Below, one piece after another: positions 1 to 7,967 of a DNA stretch of 64,000 bases. Origin of the DNA: Alteripontixanthobacter maritimus. GTDB lineage: Bacteria; Pseudomonadota; Alphaproteobacteria; Sphingomonadales; Sphingomonadaceae. Made by a program: the position numbers and the translations under genes. Every line of letters begins with the position of its first letter. The first letter of the stretch is position 1. The notes under the pieces are model-generated. The model was not told where the DNA came from, made no database searches, and saw only the letters and a list, made by a program, of their open reading frames with translations. The DNA is taken from positions 2,303,501-2,367,500 of the forward strand of contig NZ_QBKA01000002.1 of assembly GCF_003340475.1 (NCBI RefSeq), read 5' to 3'.

Positions 1-174
1 GACTATGCCGATCTGCATTTCGGCACCTTCCGACCGTTCCTGATTTTCAACGTAGCGGACGCCGCGATCACCATCGGCGTCCTGATTATCCTTGCCCGCT
101 CCTTCTTCATGTCCGAAAAGGATGGCGAAAACGACGAACCGGCACCCGATGCCGCGGAGACAAACCATGCGTAA
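1..174 (+). CDS. lspA: Lipoprotein signal peptidase (signal peptidase II), C-terminal part
   Basis: The window opens inside this gene; 57 residues and the stop are visible. LspA is an inner-membrane aspartyl protease that removes signal peptides from diacylglyceryl-modified prolipoproteins. The visible part carries the family block FNVADAAITIG, whose Asp (visible residue 20) is one of the two catalytic aspartates, followed by the last hydrophobic helix and a short acidic cytoplasmic tail. The first catalytic Asp should lie at or just before the window edge. The stop overlaps the start of the next gene (an ATGCGTAA junction), so the two are probably translationally coupled; fittingly, the next gene encodes a lipoprotein. 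Confidence 0.92.
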   Translation, partial: DYADLHFGTFRPFLIFNVADAAITIGVLIILARSFFMSEKDGENDEPAPDAAETNHA

Positions 175-580
175 AGCTAAAGTCACCCTTCCCCTGATCA
201 TCGGCGCGGCCGCCATGCTGGCAGGCTGCGGCAGCGGCGGGTTCCTGAACCGCGAACGGCCAGACGAGTTCGCCGTGCAGCGGCAGGCACCCTTGGTTGT
301 ACCGCCCGACTTCAACCTGGTGCCGCCAGCCCCCGGCGCTCCGCGTCCGGCGGAAGGCACTGCCAGCGAGCAGGCACTCGAAGTGCTGTTCGGCGGCCCC
401 GCAGCGCGCAGCGGCGTTGAAACCAGCGCTCTCGACCGCGCCGGCACTGCCGCGCCCGGCATCCGCAGTTCGATCGGCGATCCTGAAACCAACACGGTCG
501 CCAAGGGCCGCGTCACGCAGGACATCGTCGCCGCACCCGAAGGCGACGGGGCAACTGCGCAGGCGGTGATACCTTCTTGA
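167..580 (+). CDS. DUF3035 lipoprotein, BamF-like
   Basis: 137 residues starting at the ATG that overlaps the lspA stop; an upstream in-frame start at 92 would lie inside lspA and is less likely. It has a lipoprotein signal with lipobox MLAGC (Cys21), then the block RPDEFAV followed by APLVVPP, typical of the alphaproteobacterial DUF3035 family. That family includes BamF, a lipoprotein of the BAM outer-membrane assembly complex described in Caulobacter. The rest is Ala/Pro/Gly-rich and probably unstructured. Family assignment rests on the motif; a BAM role is inference from family knowledge. The gene ends just before a dispersed repeat (607-818). Confidence 0.8.
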   Translation: MRKAKVTLPLIIGAAAMLAGCGSGGFLNRERPDEFAVQRQAPLVVPPDFNLVPPAPGAPRPAEGTASEQALEVLFGGPAARSGVETSALDRAGTAAPGIRSSIGDPETNTVAKGRVTQDIVAAPEGDGATAQAVIPS

Positions 581-606
581 TGTGAGCCTGACCTAGCGGT
601 CAGGCC

Positions 607-818
607 CCTCAAACGCCGGGCGCCTGCATCCGCAGGCTTGGCTTCCTCGCATAAGCTCGGGCGGCCGGTTGGCCTTTGGTTTGCTTGTCGCAAACGGAAC
701 TCGCGCGAGACCTGCTAGCTCGCACCCGGTTCCAGGTCACGGCGGTCCAGCGTGCGACCGCACGCCGGCCGGTAGGCCGGAAGCGTAAGGGAGCGCATGC
801 GACCGCCGGCGCTTGAGG
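607..818. repeat. Dispersed repeat copy A with terminal inverted repeats
   Basis: A 212-bp non-coding element between two convergent genes. The left end CCTCAAACGCCGGGCG (607-622) is an imperfect inverted repeat of the right end CGCCGGCGCTTGAGG (804-818). The core (about 640-747) matches the reverse complement of copy B (core about 29952-30062) at most positions, including a stretch around CAAACGGAACTCGC. Similarity also continues just past the right end into an A-rich tract. A spurious 72-codon frame (609-827, minus) crosses it and resembles a spurious frame in copy B, as expected of related DNA. No transposase is present, so it looks like a MITE or large REP/BIME-type element. Confidence 0.8.
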
Positions 819-850
819 CCCAAACAAAAAACAAAACCTCCCCCGCCGCG

Positions 851-2149
851 CTACGGTGCAACCTCGCTCACCAGCAGCTTGTCGATCTTGCGGCCATCCA
901 TATCCACGACTTCGAAGCGCCAGCTCTGTTCTGTAAAGTGCTCGCCTTCGACCGGCAGCTTTTTCAGCACCGACAAAACGAACCCCGCCGTCGTGGCGAA
1001 TTCGCGGTCCTGACCATATTCCAGCCCCAGCCGGTCGGCCAGCGTGTCGGCGGATACCGCGCCCGAGACCAGCAACGAGCCGTCAGCCCGCTCGACGATT
1101 TCCGGTACATCGCCCTGATCCACATCGCTGGCGAAACTGCCCACCAGTGCCGTCAGAACGTCGACCGGCGTCACCACCCCGTCGAGATGGCCGTATTCAT
1201 CATGCACCATCGCCATCGGCACCTCGGACTGTTGCAGGCTGCGAAGCGCATCCATTGCATCGAGCTGGTCGGGGATGATCGCCGGTTTCGCCATCAGGGC
1301 GCGCAAATCGATGCTGCGTCCGGCCACCAGCGCGCCGAGCACTTCGCGCGCCTTCACCACGCCCAGCACGGTATCGGGCGAGCCGTCCGCCACCGGCAAC
1401 AGCGAATGCGGGCTGGCTTCGATGGCCGCGCGGATGGCGTCCTCGTCGGCGGCGATGTCGATCCAGTCCAGCTCGGTCCGAGGGGTCATCATTTCGCGCA
1501 CCGGACGTTCCGTCAAGCGAACCACGCCGGCCAGAATCTGGGATTGCTCCGCCTCGATCACGCCGGAACGGGTGGCCTCCGCGAACAGCATGTGCAGCTC
1601 TTCCGCCGTAACGCTCGTCTGTCCCGCCGGACGTACGCCCAGAAGACGGATTATCAGGGCGGAGGAATTGTCGAGCAGCCACACCAGAGGCGCGGCAATT
1701 CGTGCGATCATCGCCATTGGACGCGCCATGGTAACGGCGATCGGCACTGCCGCGCGCAGAGCCACTTGTTTGGGCACCAGTTCGCCGATGACGAGGCTGA
1801 AATACGTGGTTACCGCAATTACGGTGATGAAACCCACATCGTCCGCCCATTCGGGCGCGACGCCCAGTGCCGCCAGCCGCTCGCCCACCGGACCGCCCAG
1901 ACTTGCCCCAGAGTAGGCACCGGCAATGATGCCGACCAGCGTGATGCCGATTTGCACGGTGGAGAGAAACTTGCCCGGATCCGCCGCCAGCGACATTGCG
2001 ACGCCAGCGCCGGTCCGGCCTTGCTCCGCCGCCGAGCGCAACCGTGAGGTACGCGCCGAAACGATGGCGAGTTCCGACATCGCGAACACTCCGTTGAGGA
2101 GAATCAGCGCGCCGATAATGAGGAGATCTGTCCAGGGAAAGGGGGTCAC
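851..2149 (-). CDS. CNNM/HlyC-CorC type membrane protein with CBS domains
   Basis: 432 residues from a GTG at 2149; an ATG at 2254 would add 35 residues of unlikely sequence, so the start is uncertain and neither has a clear ribosome site. The N-terminal half has several hydrophobic helices of the DUF21/CNNM domain (LLIIGALILLNGVFAMSELA; later GITLVGIIAGAYSGA). The middle (about residues 210-335) is a CBS pair, with MTPRTELDWID at its beginning. The C-terminal about 80 residues match the CorC_HlyC transporter-associated domain (DEYGHLDGVVTPVDVL is just before it). These proteins are linked to Mg/Co ion transport; the old name hemolysin is misleading. It diverges from the OmpA-family gene. Confidence 0.88.
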   Translation of the reverse strand: MTPFPWTDLLIIGALILLNGVFAMSELAIVSARTSRLRSAAEQGRTGAGVAMSLAADPGKFLSTVQIGITLVGIIAGAYSGASLGGPVGERLAALGVAPEWADDVGFITVIAVTTYFSLVIGELVPKQVALRAAVPIAVTMARPMAMIARIAAPLVWLLDNSSALIIRLLGVRPAGQTSVTAEELHMLFAEATRSGVIEAEQSQILAGVVRLTERPVREMMTPRTELDWIDIAADEDAIRAAIEASPHSLLPVADGSPDTVLGVVKAREVLGALVAGRSIDLRALMAKPAIIPDQLDAMDALRSLQQSEVPMAMVHDEYGHLDGVVTPVDVLTALVGSFASDVDQGDVPEIVERADGSLLVSGAVSADTLADRLGLEYGQDREFATTAGFVLSVLKKLPVEGEHFTEQSWRFEVVDMDGRKIDKLLVSEVAP

Positions 2150-2218
2150 GGTTTGTGTGCTAGCACAAGGTTTACCCGCTGCACCATCCCGGTCTGCCAC
2201 AGGAAATGCAGTTCTGCG

Positions 2219-2243
2219 GGAACAGCCGCTTGGGTAAGCGGTT
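2219..2243 (+). promoter_or_regulatory. EcfG-type (general stress) promoter candidate for the OmpA-family gene
   Basis: GGAAC at 2219-2223, a 17-base spacer, then GTT at 2241-2243. This fits the alphaproteobacterial EcfG pattern GGAAC-N16/17-cGTT except for the preferred C before GTT (here G). It lies 85 bases upstream of the ATG at 2329, on the right strand. Promoter function is inferred from the motif only. Confidence 0.5.
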
Positions 2244-2328
2244 ATACACACCATGCGCGCGGGTGGACGCGCTCCATGGGCGTGCGCCGCATATCATGAC
2301 GCAGCCCGACATAAGAGGGACCAAACCC

Positions 2329-3024
2329 ATGAACATTAAACGTATTCTCGTCGCCAGCACCGCAGCCGCAGCATTGCTGGGCACTTCGGCCTGTGTGACC
2401 GACCCCAACACCGGCGAACAGAAGATTTCGCGTACCGCCATCGGCGGCCTTGGCGGCGTTCTTGCCGGCGGCCTGCTTGGCGGCCTGATCGGCGACAAGA
2501 CCGGCCGCATTATCGGCGCGGCAGCCGGTGGCGCAATCGGCGGCTATGTCGGTTACCGCATGGACGAACAGATCAAGGAACTTCGCACCAACACAGCTGG
2601 CACCGGCGTGGATGTCAGCGAAGTGGATGGCGGCGATGCCATTCTCGTCAACTTGCCCGATGGTGTTACTTTCGCCACTGGCAGCGCAAACATCAATCAG
2701 ACATTCCGCAACACGCTGGACCGCGTTGCCGAAAGCCTGGTGCAGTACCCCAACAGCCTGATTGACGTGTATGGCTACACCGATTCGACAGGTTCGGACG
2801 CGTTCAACCAGAGGCTTTCCGAACAGCGTGCGCAGGCAGTTGCCAACTACCTCACCTCGCGCGGTGTTGCGCAGACGCGTATCCAGTCGCAGGGTTTCGG
2901 CGAAGATGAGCGTTATGCCGTCGCCAGCAACGACACGGCAGAAGGCCGGGCGATGAACCGCCGGGTGGAAATCAAGATCGTTCCGATCAGCCAGGACGAA
3001 GTTCGCCAAGCGCAGGGCATGTAA
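2329..3024 (+). CDS. OmpA-family lipoprotein with glycine zipper
   Basis: 231 residues. The start at 2329 has a good ribosome site (AGAGGGA) and gives a short lipoprotein-type signal ending in ALLGTSAC (Cys22). Residues about 38-76 are a glycine-zipper segment rich in GG and GXXG. Residues about 110-225 form an OmpA C-terminal peptidoglycan-binding domain, with GYTDSTGSDAFNQRLSEQRA and NRRVEI marking its core. Such proteins tie the outer membrane to the murein layer. It is monocistronic, with a strong terminator immediately downstream and a candidate stress promoter upstream, suggesting stress-responsive envelope stabilisation (inference). Confidence 0.9.
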   Translation: MNIKRILVASTAAAALLGTSACVTDPNTGEQKISRTAIGGLGGVLAGGLLGGLIGDKTGRIIGAAAGGAIGGYVGYRMDEQIKELRTNTAGTGVDVSEVDGGDAILVNLPDGVTFATGSANINQTFRNTLDRVAESLVQYPNSLIDVYGYTDSTGSDAFNQRLSEQRAQAVANYLTSRGVAQTRIQSQGFGEDERYAVASNDTAEGRAMNRRVEIKIVPISQDEVRQAQGM

Positions 3025-3053
3025 GCAAACGCTACATTCACTGACGACACAGG

Positions 3054-3084
3054 AAAGACCGGTCCGGAAGGATCGGTCTTTTTT
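3054..3084 (+). terminator. Rho-independent terminator after the OmpA-family gene
   Basis: AAAGACCG (3054-3061) pairs with CGGTCTTT (3074-3081) across a 12-base loop, followed by a T run to 3084. It lies 30 bases after the stop. Confidence 0.9.
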
Positions 3085-3108
3085 GTTGTCCCCTTGAATA
3101 GCGGGCGC

Positions 3109-3885
3109 TCAGATCAGCTGCTTTGCGCGTTCCGCCAGATGTTTTACTGCAGCGCCATGTATCGCAGGCGCGCATGCGAGAAGGCCGAAGGCACGCGGAT
3201 CGCGCGCATTATAGCCGAAGGGGTTGCCCAGCGCATCCGTCACTGCGGCACCCGCCTCCCGAGCAATTAGAGCAGCGGCGGCGACATCCCATTCGAAACC
3301 CCAGCGCAGGGTTGCGAGCAAATCGGCCTCGTCCGCCGCCACCATGGCCAGACGTAACGCTATGGAGTTGGGCTTGTCGACCATGGTCAGCAGCCGGTCC
3401 TTCTCCATCAGCGAATCGGCCGGAATACGTGCCCCTGCCAACTCCGTGCGGGTCGAAGCGGTCAGCACCTTGCCATTGCGCGTCGCACCCTGCCCGGCGA
3501 TGGCGGACCATTCTTCCCTGCGAGCCGGCGCAACCAGCATTCCGATCAGCGGACGTTTTTCACTGATCAGCGCGGCGGACACGGCCCAACCAGTGCGCCC
3601 TCGCAGGAAATCGCGGGTACCGTCGATCGGGTCGACCAGCCAGATCAGCCCCTTGTCGAGACGCGCCGGATCATCCGATGTTTCTTCCGAAAGCCACCCG
3701 GCAGAAGGTAGCAACGCGCCAAGCTCCCGCTTCAGGAAAGCGTCCACTTCCAGGTCGGCAGCGCACACAGGGTCGCCGGGAGATTTCTCCCACTGTTCCA
3801 CCTCATGCCCGGCACCGGGCCAGCGCGAATGCGCGATGCGCCCTGCTTCGCGCATAATCCGTACAAGGCGTTTTTCATCGATCAT
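3109..3885 (-). CDS. Inositol monophosphatase family / 3'(2'),5'-bisphosphate nucleotidase (CysQ-like)
   Basis: 258 residues from the ATG at 3885 (MIDEKRL); an ATG at 3936 would add 17 residues without support. It has the metal-binding signatures of the family: SEE near residue 72, DPIDGTRDF near residue 92, and the C-terminal WDVAAAALIAREAG block supplying the last aspartate. Family members hydrolyse small phosphoesters with Mg2+; the CysQ branch recycles 3'-phosphoadenosine 5'-phosphate from sulfate assimilation. Substrate cannot be settled from sequence: inositol phosphate and histidinol phosphate are alternatives. It converges on the OmpA-family gene and diverges from sucC. Confidence 0.88.
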   Translation of the reverse strand: MIDEKRLVRIMREAGRIAHSRWPGAGHEVEQWEKSPGDPVCAADLEVDAFLKRELGALLPSAGWLSEETSDDPARLDKGLIWLVDPIDGTRDFLRGRTGWAVSAALISEKRPLIGMLVAPARREEWSAIAGQGATRNGKVLTASTRTELAGARIPADSLMEKDRLLTMVDKPNSIALRLAMVAADEADLLATLRWGFEWDVAAAALIAREAGAAVTDALGNPFGYNARDPRAFGLLACAPAIHGAAVKHLAERAKQLI

Positions 3886-3991
3886 GGTTGCCGAATTGCG
3901 GTGCGCGCACCGGCGGCACTTTTCAAGTGTGCCCATCCATGCTTAGGCAGGCACAAATTCCGCACCATCCAGACAGGAGCCACGGCGCCCC

Positions 3992-5191
3992 ATGAATATC
4001 CACGAATACCAGGCCAAGGATCTGCTCGCGAAATACGGCATCGGCATTCCGGCAGGCTATCCCGCCACAACGGTGGAAGAAGCCGTCGAAGGCGCGAAAA
4101 AGCTGCCCGGCCCGCTTTACGTTGTGAAATCGCAGATCCATGCCGGCGGACGCGGCAAGGGCAAGTTCACGGAACTGGGCCCGGATGCGAAGGGCGGCGT
4201 GCGGCTGGCGCACAGCCTTGATGACGTGAAATCCGATGCAACAGACATGCTCGGCAACACGCTGGTCACCATCCAGACGGGTGACGAAGGCAAGCAGGTG
4301 AACCGCCTGTATGTGACCGATGGCGTGGACATCGAACAGGAATACTACCTCGCAATGCTGGTCGACCGGGCCAGCGGGCAGGTCGCCATGGTCGCATCGA
4401 CCGAAGGCGGCATGGATATCGAGGATGTGGCGCACAGCACACCTGAAAAGATCACCACGATCACCATCGATCCGGCGCAGGGTTTCATGCCGCATCACGG
4501 CCGCGCCGTGGCGTTCGCACTGAAGCTGTCGGGCGATCTCAACAAGCAGTGCCAGAAGCTGGCAAAGCAACTCTACACCGCTTTCATGGATCTTGACGGT
4601 GAAATGCTGGAAATCAATCCGCTGGTCGAAACGAAGGACGGCAAGCTGCTGGTGCTCGACACCAAGATGAGCTTCGACGGCAACGCGCTCTACCGCCACC
4701 CCGACGTGGAGGAACTGCGCGATGAAACTGAGGAAGACCCGGCCGAAGTCGAGGCAAGCGAATACGACCTCGCTTATATCAAGCTGGACGGCAATATCGG
4801 CTGTATGGTCAACGGTGCAGGTCTTGCCATGGCGACGATGGACATCATCAAGCTCAACGGCGCGTTCCCGGCCAACTTCCTGGATGTGGGCGGCGGCGCG
4901 ACGACCGAGAAGGTGACGGCGGCGTTCAAGATCATCCTGAAAGACCCCGCAGTGGAAGGTATCCTCGTCAACATCTTCGGCGGCATCATGAAATGCGACA
5001 TCATCGCCGATGGCATTGTGCAGGCGGCGAAGGATGTGAACCTGTCCGTCCCGCTTGTCGTTCGTCTGGAAGGCACCAATGTGGAAGCGGGTAAGGAAAT
5101 CCTCGCCAATTCCGGCCTGCCGATCGTCGCGGCTGACGATCTGGGTGATGCAGCGCGCAAAATCGTCGCGGAAGTGAAGAAGGCGGCCTGA
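3992..5191 (+). CDS. sucC: Succinate-CoA ligase (ADP-forming), beta subunit
   Basis: 399 residues, normal for the family. It starts [16 protein letters not shown] after a clear GGAG. The ATP-grasp domain occupies the N-terminal half ([24 protein letters not shown] with metal-binding residues), and the C-terminal domain carries [17 protein letters not shown], which contacts CoA/phosphate. With SucD it makes ATP from succinyl-CoA in the TCA cycle. Unusually for a sucCD pair, sucD is not next door: a stem-loop and then etfBA follow. Confidence 0.97.
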   Translation: MNIHEYQAKDLLAKYGIGIPAGYPATTVEEAVEGAKKLPGPLYVVKSQIHAGGRGKGKFTELGPDAKGGVRLAHSLDDVKSDATDMLGNTLVTIQTGDEGKQVNRLYVTDGVDIEQEYYLAMLVDRASGQVAMVASTEGGMDIEDVAHSTPEKITTITIDPAQGFMPHHGRAVAFALKLSGDLNKQCQKLAKQLYTAFMDLDGEMLEINPLVETKDGKLLVLDTKMSFDGNALYRHPDVEELRDETEEDPAEVEASEYDLAYIKLDGNIGCMVNGAGLAMATMDIIKLNGAFPANFLDVGGGATTEKVTAAFKIILKDPAVEGILVNIFGGIMKCDIIADGIVQAAKDVNLSVPLVVRLEGTNVEAGKEILANSGLPIVAADDLGDAARKIVAEVKKAA

Positions 5192-5200
5192 TTCGGTCAT

Positions 5201-5229
5201 GCCGGATGCGGGCCTTGCGCGCATCCGGC
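5201..5229 (+). terminator. Stem-loop after sucC (terminator or mRNA-stabilising hairpin)
   Basis: GCCGGATGCG (5201-5210) is a perfect inverted repeat of CGCATCCGGC (5220-5229) with a 9-base loop, ten bases after the sucC stop. There is no T run, so it may protect the sucC 3' end or act with Rho rather than being a classic terminator. Confidence 0.55.
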
Positions 5230-5377
5230 AACCTTCCGCTACGGCAATGCCAGCCGCAGTTCCGCGCCCTTGACGGGTGCTTCCATGGAACGCAAACCTG
5301 CGTCCATCATTGCTTAGACATTGCTTATCTCGGCGGCGTCGCGCCGCGCAGACCATCGCAGGAAGGGGTCCTCGCCC

Positions 5378-6124
5378 ATGAAAATCATCGTGCCCGTCAA
5401 GCGGGTAATCGATTACAATGTGAAACCGCGCGTCAAGGCGGACGGCTCCGGCGTCGACCTGGCCAACGTGAAGATGAGCATGAACCCGTTCGACGAGATT
5501 GCGGTCGAAGAAGCCATTCGCCTGAAAGAAGCGGGTAAGGCAGAAGAAATCATCGCCGTATCGGTCGGCCCTGCAAAAGCTGCCGAAACGTTGCGCACCG
5601 CACTCGCCATGGGTGCGGACCGGGCGATCCTGGTGGAAACCGACGACACGGTCGAACCGCTCGCCGTGGCGAAAATCCTCAAAGCCATCGCCGACGAAGA
5701 ACAGCCTGGCCTCGTCCTGCTGGGCAAGCAGGCGATCGACGATGACAGCAACCAAACGGGCCAGATGCTGGCTGCTCTTATGGGCCGTCCGCAAGGCACC
5801 TTCGCCAACACAGTCGAAGTGGATGGTGACAGTGTTACGGTGAAGCGCGAAGTCGATGGCGGCTTGCAGACGGTCAAGCTGACGATGCCCGCCATCGTCA
5901 CTACCGACCTTCGCCTGAACGAGCCGCGCTATGCGTCGCTGCCCAATATCATGAAGGCCAAAAAGAAGCCGCTCGACACAAAGAGCCCGGCCGACTTCGG
6001 CGTCGACACCGCTCCGCGCCTCACCACCAGCCACGTCGCCGAACCGCCGGTTCGTCAGGCTGGTGTAAAGGTGGAGAATGTCGACGCGTTGGTAGACAAG
6101 CTCAAATCACTGGGCGTCGTATAA
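5378..6124 (+). CDS. etfB: Electron transfer flavoprotein, beta subunit
   Basis: 248 residues from the ATG at 5378, chosen for the strong AGGAAGGGG just upstream and the family N terminus [16 protein letters not shown]. The ETF beta signature region is present ([37 protein letters not shown]), as is the [20 protein letters not shown] segment that docks to acyl-CoA dehydrogenases. ETF passes electrons from flavin dehydrogenases to ETF-ubiquinone oxidoreductase. It forms an operon with etfA 73 bases downstream. The acyl-CoA dehydrogenase at 54.6 kb is a plausible electron donor. Confidence 0.96.
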   Translation: MKIIVPVKRVIDYNVKPRVKADGSGVDLANVKMSMNPFDEIAVEEAIRLKEAGKAEEIIAVSVGPAKAAETLRTALAMGADRAILVETDDTVEPLAVAKILKAIADEEQPGLVLLGKQAIDDDSNQTGQMLAALMGRPQGTFANTVEVDGDSVTVKREVDGGLQTVKLTMPAIVTTDLRLNEPRYASLPNIMKAKKKPLDTKSPADFGVDTAPRLTTSHVAEPPVRQAGVKVENVDALVDKLKSLGVV

Positions 6125-6197
6125 TCAGTGCGTCCGATCATTCGTGGCTAAACGATAACCCGCCCGAACGGGTGGATGAGAAACTGGAAGTTGAACG

Positions 6198-7130
6198 ATG
6201 AAAACTCTCGTCTGGGTCGAACATGACAATGCCGCTGTAAACGACGCCACACTGGCAGCTGTGACAGCTGCCGGCGAAATCGGCAGCGAAGTGCACCTGC
6301 TGGTCGCGGGGTCGAATTGCTCTGCGGTCGGTGAACAGGCGGCGAAAATCGCTGGTGTCGGCAAGGTACACGTTGCGGACGATCCAGCTTACGAAAACGG
6401 CCTGGCCGAAAATGTCGCGCCGTTGATCGTCGACCTGATGGGCCATCACGACGTGTTCGTGGCTCCCGCCACCACCAACGGCAAGAATATTGCCCCGCGC
6501 GTCGCCGCCATGCTCGACGTGATGCAGGTGTCGGATATCCTTTCGGTGGAAGGGGACAAGACCTTCACCCGCCCGATCTATGCTGGCAACGCCATCGCGA
6601 CCGTGCAATCGAGCGATGAAAAGTTGGTCGTCACCGTGCGCGGAACAGCTTTCGACAAGGCCGCCATGGAAGGCGGCACGGGCGAAGTGGAAGCCGTGTC
6701 GGGCCCAACCGGAGACGGCCTTTCCAGCTTCGTGAGCGAGGAACTCGCCAAGAGCGAGCGCCCCGAACTGACCAGCGCCAAGATCATCGTATCGGGCGGC
6801 CGCGCGTTGAAAGACGCTGAAACGTTCCAGGAAGTCATCATCCCGCTGGCCGACAAGCTGGACGCAGGCGTCGGCGCTAGCCGCGCCGCAGTCGATGCTG
6901 GCTATGTCCCCAACGACTATCAGGTGGGCCAGACCGGCAAGATCGTGGCACCGGAAGTCTACATCGCGATCGGCATTTCCGGAGCGATCCAGCATCTGGC
7001 AGGCATGAAGGATTCAAAAACCATCATCGCCATCAACAAGGACGAGGACGCCCCGATCTTCCAAGTCGCGGATATCGGCATCGTCGGCGATCTCTACAAA
7101 ATTGTGCCGGAGCTTACCGAGAAGCTCTAA
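6198..7130 (+). CDS. etfA: Electron transfer flavoprotein, alpha subunit
   Basis: 310 residues, preceded by GGAAG. The N-terminal domain is the adenine nucleotide-alpha-hydrolase-like fold. The C-terminal FAD domain carries the family signature ([20 protein letters not shown], then [18 protein letters not shown] and [10 protein letters not shown]). With EtfB it forms the heterodimeric, FAD-containing electron carrier for fatty-acid and amino-acid oxidation. It is the last gene of the etfBA pair and converges on the sigma-like gene; no obvious terminator lies in the 42-base gap. Confidence 0.96.
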   Translation: MKTLVWVEHDNAAVNDATLAAVTAAGEIGSEVHLLVAGSNCSAVGEQAAKIAGVGKVHVADDPAYENGLAENVAPLIVDLMGHHDVFVAPATTNGKNIAPRVAAMLDVMQVSDILSVEGDKTFTRPIYAGNAIATVQSSDEKLVVTVRGTAFDKAAMEGGTGEVEAVSGPTGDGLSSFVSEELAKSERPELTSAKIIVSGGRALKDAETFQEVIIPLADKLDAGVGASRAAVDAGYVPNDYQVGQTGKIVAPEVYIAIGISGAIQHLAGMKDSKTIIAINKDEDAPIFQVADIGIVGDLYKIVPELTEKL

Positions 7131-7172
7131 AAGTCGGCACTACAGGAAACTCCTCGCGCACTTGCCGCGAAC

Positions 7173-7859
7173 CTAAAGGCCTGCCTCGACCCGTGCAATT
7201 TTCGCGCAGTTGCGCGATATCCTGCGTACGATCTGGCGTTTCTGCTCGTTCGACCAAGCAGGCATAAAACTACGGCGTGACCCGATAATCTGTGTTTGAA
7301 ACAACTGCCGTTCGGCCCGGATTATATCGGATGCGGCCCTGTCCTTCCGGGTGTTGTCGTAACTATCCAGCAGACGCGTTAGACAGCGCTGCGCCATGAT
7401 ATCGCTAGCACCGCGTTCGGTCCGAAGACTGGCCGACTCGTCCACTATTTCGATCGCAGGCTCGGTAGCCGACCCGTCGAGCGAACAGGTACGGATACTC
7501 GCTTTCTTCCCACCCCGCCTGTCATCCAGCCGGACTCGATGACGTAGGCTCTGCAATTCGCCGCGCATTTGCCAGGTTGCGTGCGTGGTAAAGCGCGCTT
7601 TGTCGGTGATGTAGCTGTCGACCGCACGATGTATCCCTATCGCACAGGCCTGCCTCGCGTCGTCTTCCATATCTGTCAGGCCATAGCAGCGCACGAGCTT
7701 CCTTGCGAGCGGCTGGAGCCGTGTCAGCAAAGTCTTGAACAGCCGTTCGGCCGCATGGTTTGGCAAGGTGCTGGAGGACCCGCCGTCCTCACGTGCCAAA
7801 CGCACGGCCAGCGCAAGCCGGTCAATTTGCGGCGCGGTGCTCGCAATAATATCCGTCAT
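7173..7859 (-). CDS. Sigma-70 region 2-like protein, function unknown
   Basis: 228 residues from the ATG at 7859 (GGAG six bases upstream); an ATG at 7871 in the same frame is too close to AAGGG. Residues about 55-110 resemble sigma-70 region 2: LTDMEDDARQACAIGIHRAV, then DKARFTTHATWQMRGELQSL, like the core-binding and -10 recognition helices. I see no convincing region 4 helix-turn-helix; the C-terminal third is basic (RRSFMPAWSNEQKRQIVRR). It could be a minimal sigma factor, a decoy that binds core polymerase, or an unrelated DNA-binding protein. It follows DUF445 on the same strand after 108 bases. Its start region forms a strong hairpin (7858-7893). Confidence 0.65.
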   Translation of the reverse strand: MTDIIASTAPQIDRLALAVRLAREDGGSSSTLPNHAAERLFKTLLTRLQPLARKLVRCYGLTDMEDDARQACAIGIHRAVDSYITDKARFTTHATWQMRGELQSLRHRVRLDDRRGGKKASIRTCSLDGSATEPAIEIVDESASLRTERGASDIMAQRCLTRLLDSYDNTRKDRAASDIIRAERQLFQTQIIGSRRSFMPAWSNEQKRQIVRRISRNCAKIARVEAGL

Positions 7860-7893
7860 CCCGATCTCCATCCCTTAATGGAAAGATCGGGAT
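7858..7893 (-). promoter_or_regulatory. Hairpin burying the start of the sigma-like gene
   Basis: On the minus strand, ATCCCGATCTTTCCAT pairs with ATGGAGATCGGGAT (14 pairs with a TT bulge), leaving the loop TAAGGG. The 3' arm contains both candidate start codons and the GGAG ribosome site. The RNA hairpin should block initiation; the same DNA palindrome could be an operator. Structure is seen; function is inferred. Confidence 0.65.
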
Positions 7894-7967
7894 AGCGCGG
7901 TCCCCGTTATCGCTGGCCAAGCGTGCGCCTAAGCAGTTTTGCGTAACTTGAGTGAAGCGCCGCTGCG

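Noticed and set aside
609-827. 72-codon minus-strand frame in repeat copy A, and the similar plus-strand frame at 29869-30102 in copy B
   Set aside because: The similarity is explained by the shared repeat; the frames differ at both ends and lack ribosome sites.
797-2047. A 416-codon open frame on the plus strand opposite the CNNM/CBS gene
   Set aside because: Its sequence is His/Arg/Gln-rich shadow; the minus-strand frame has clear DUF21 and CBS domains.
3923-6034. A 703-codon open frame on the minus strand opposite sucC and etfB
   Set aside because: It is a shadow of strongly coding plus-strand genes in GC-rich DNA and resembles no family.
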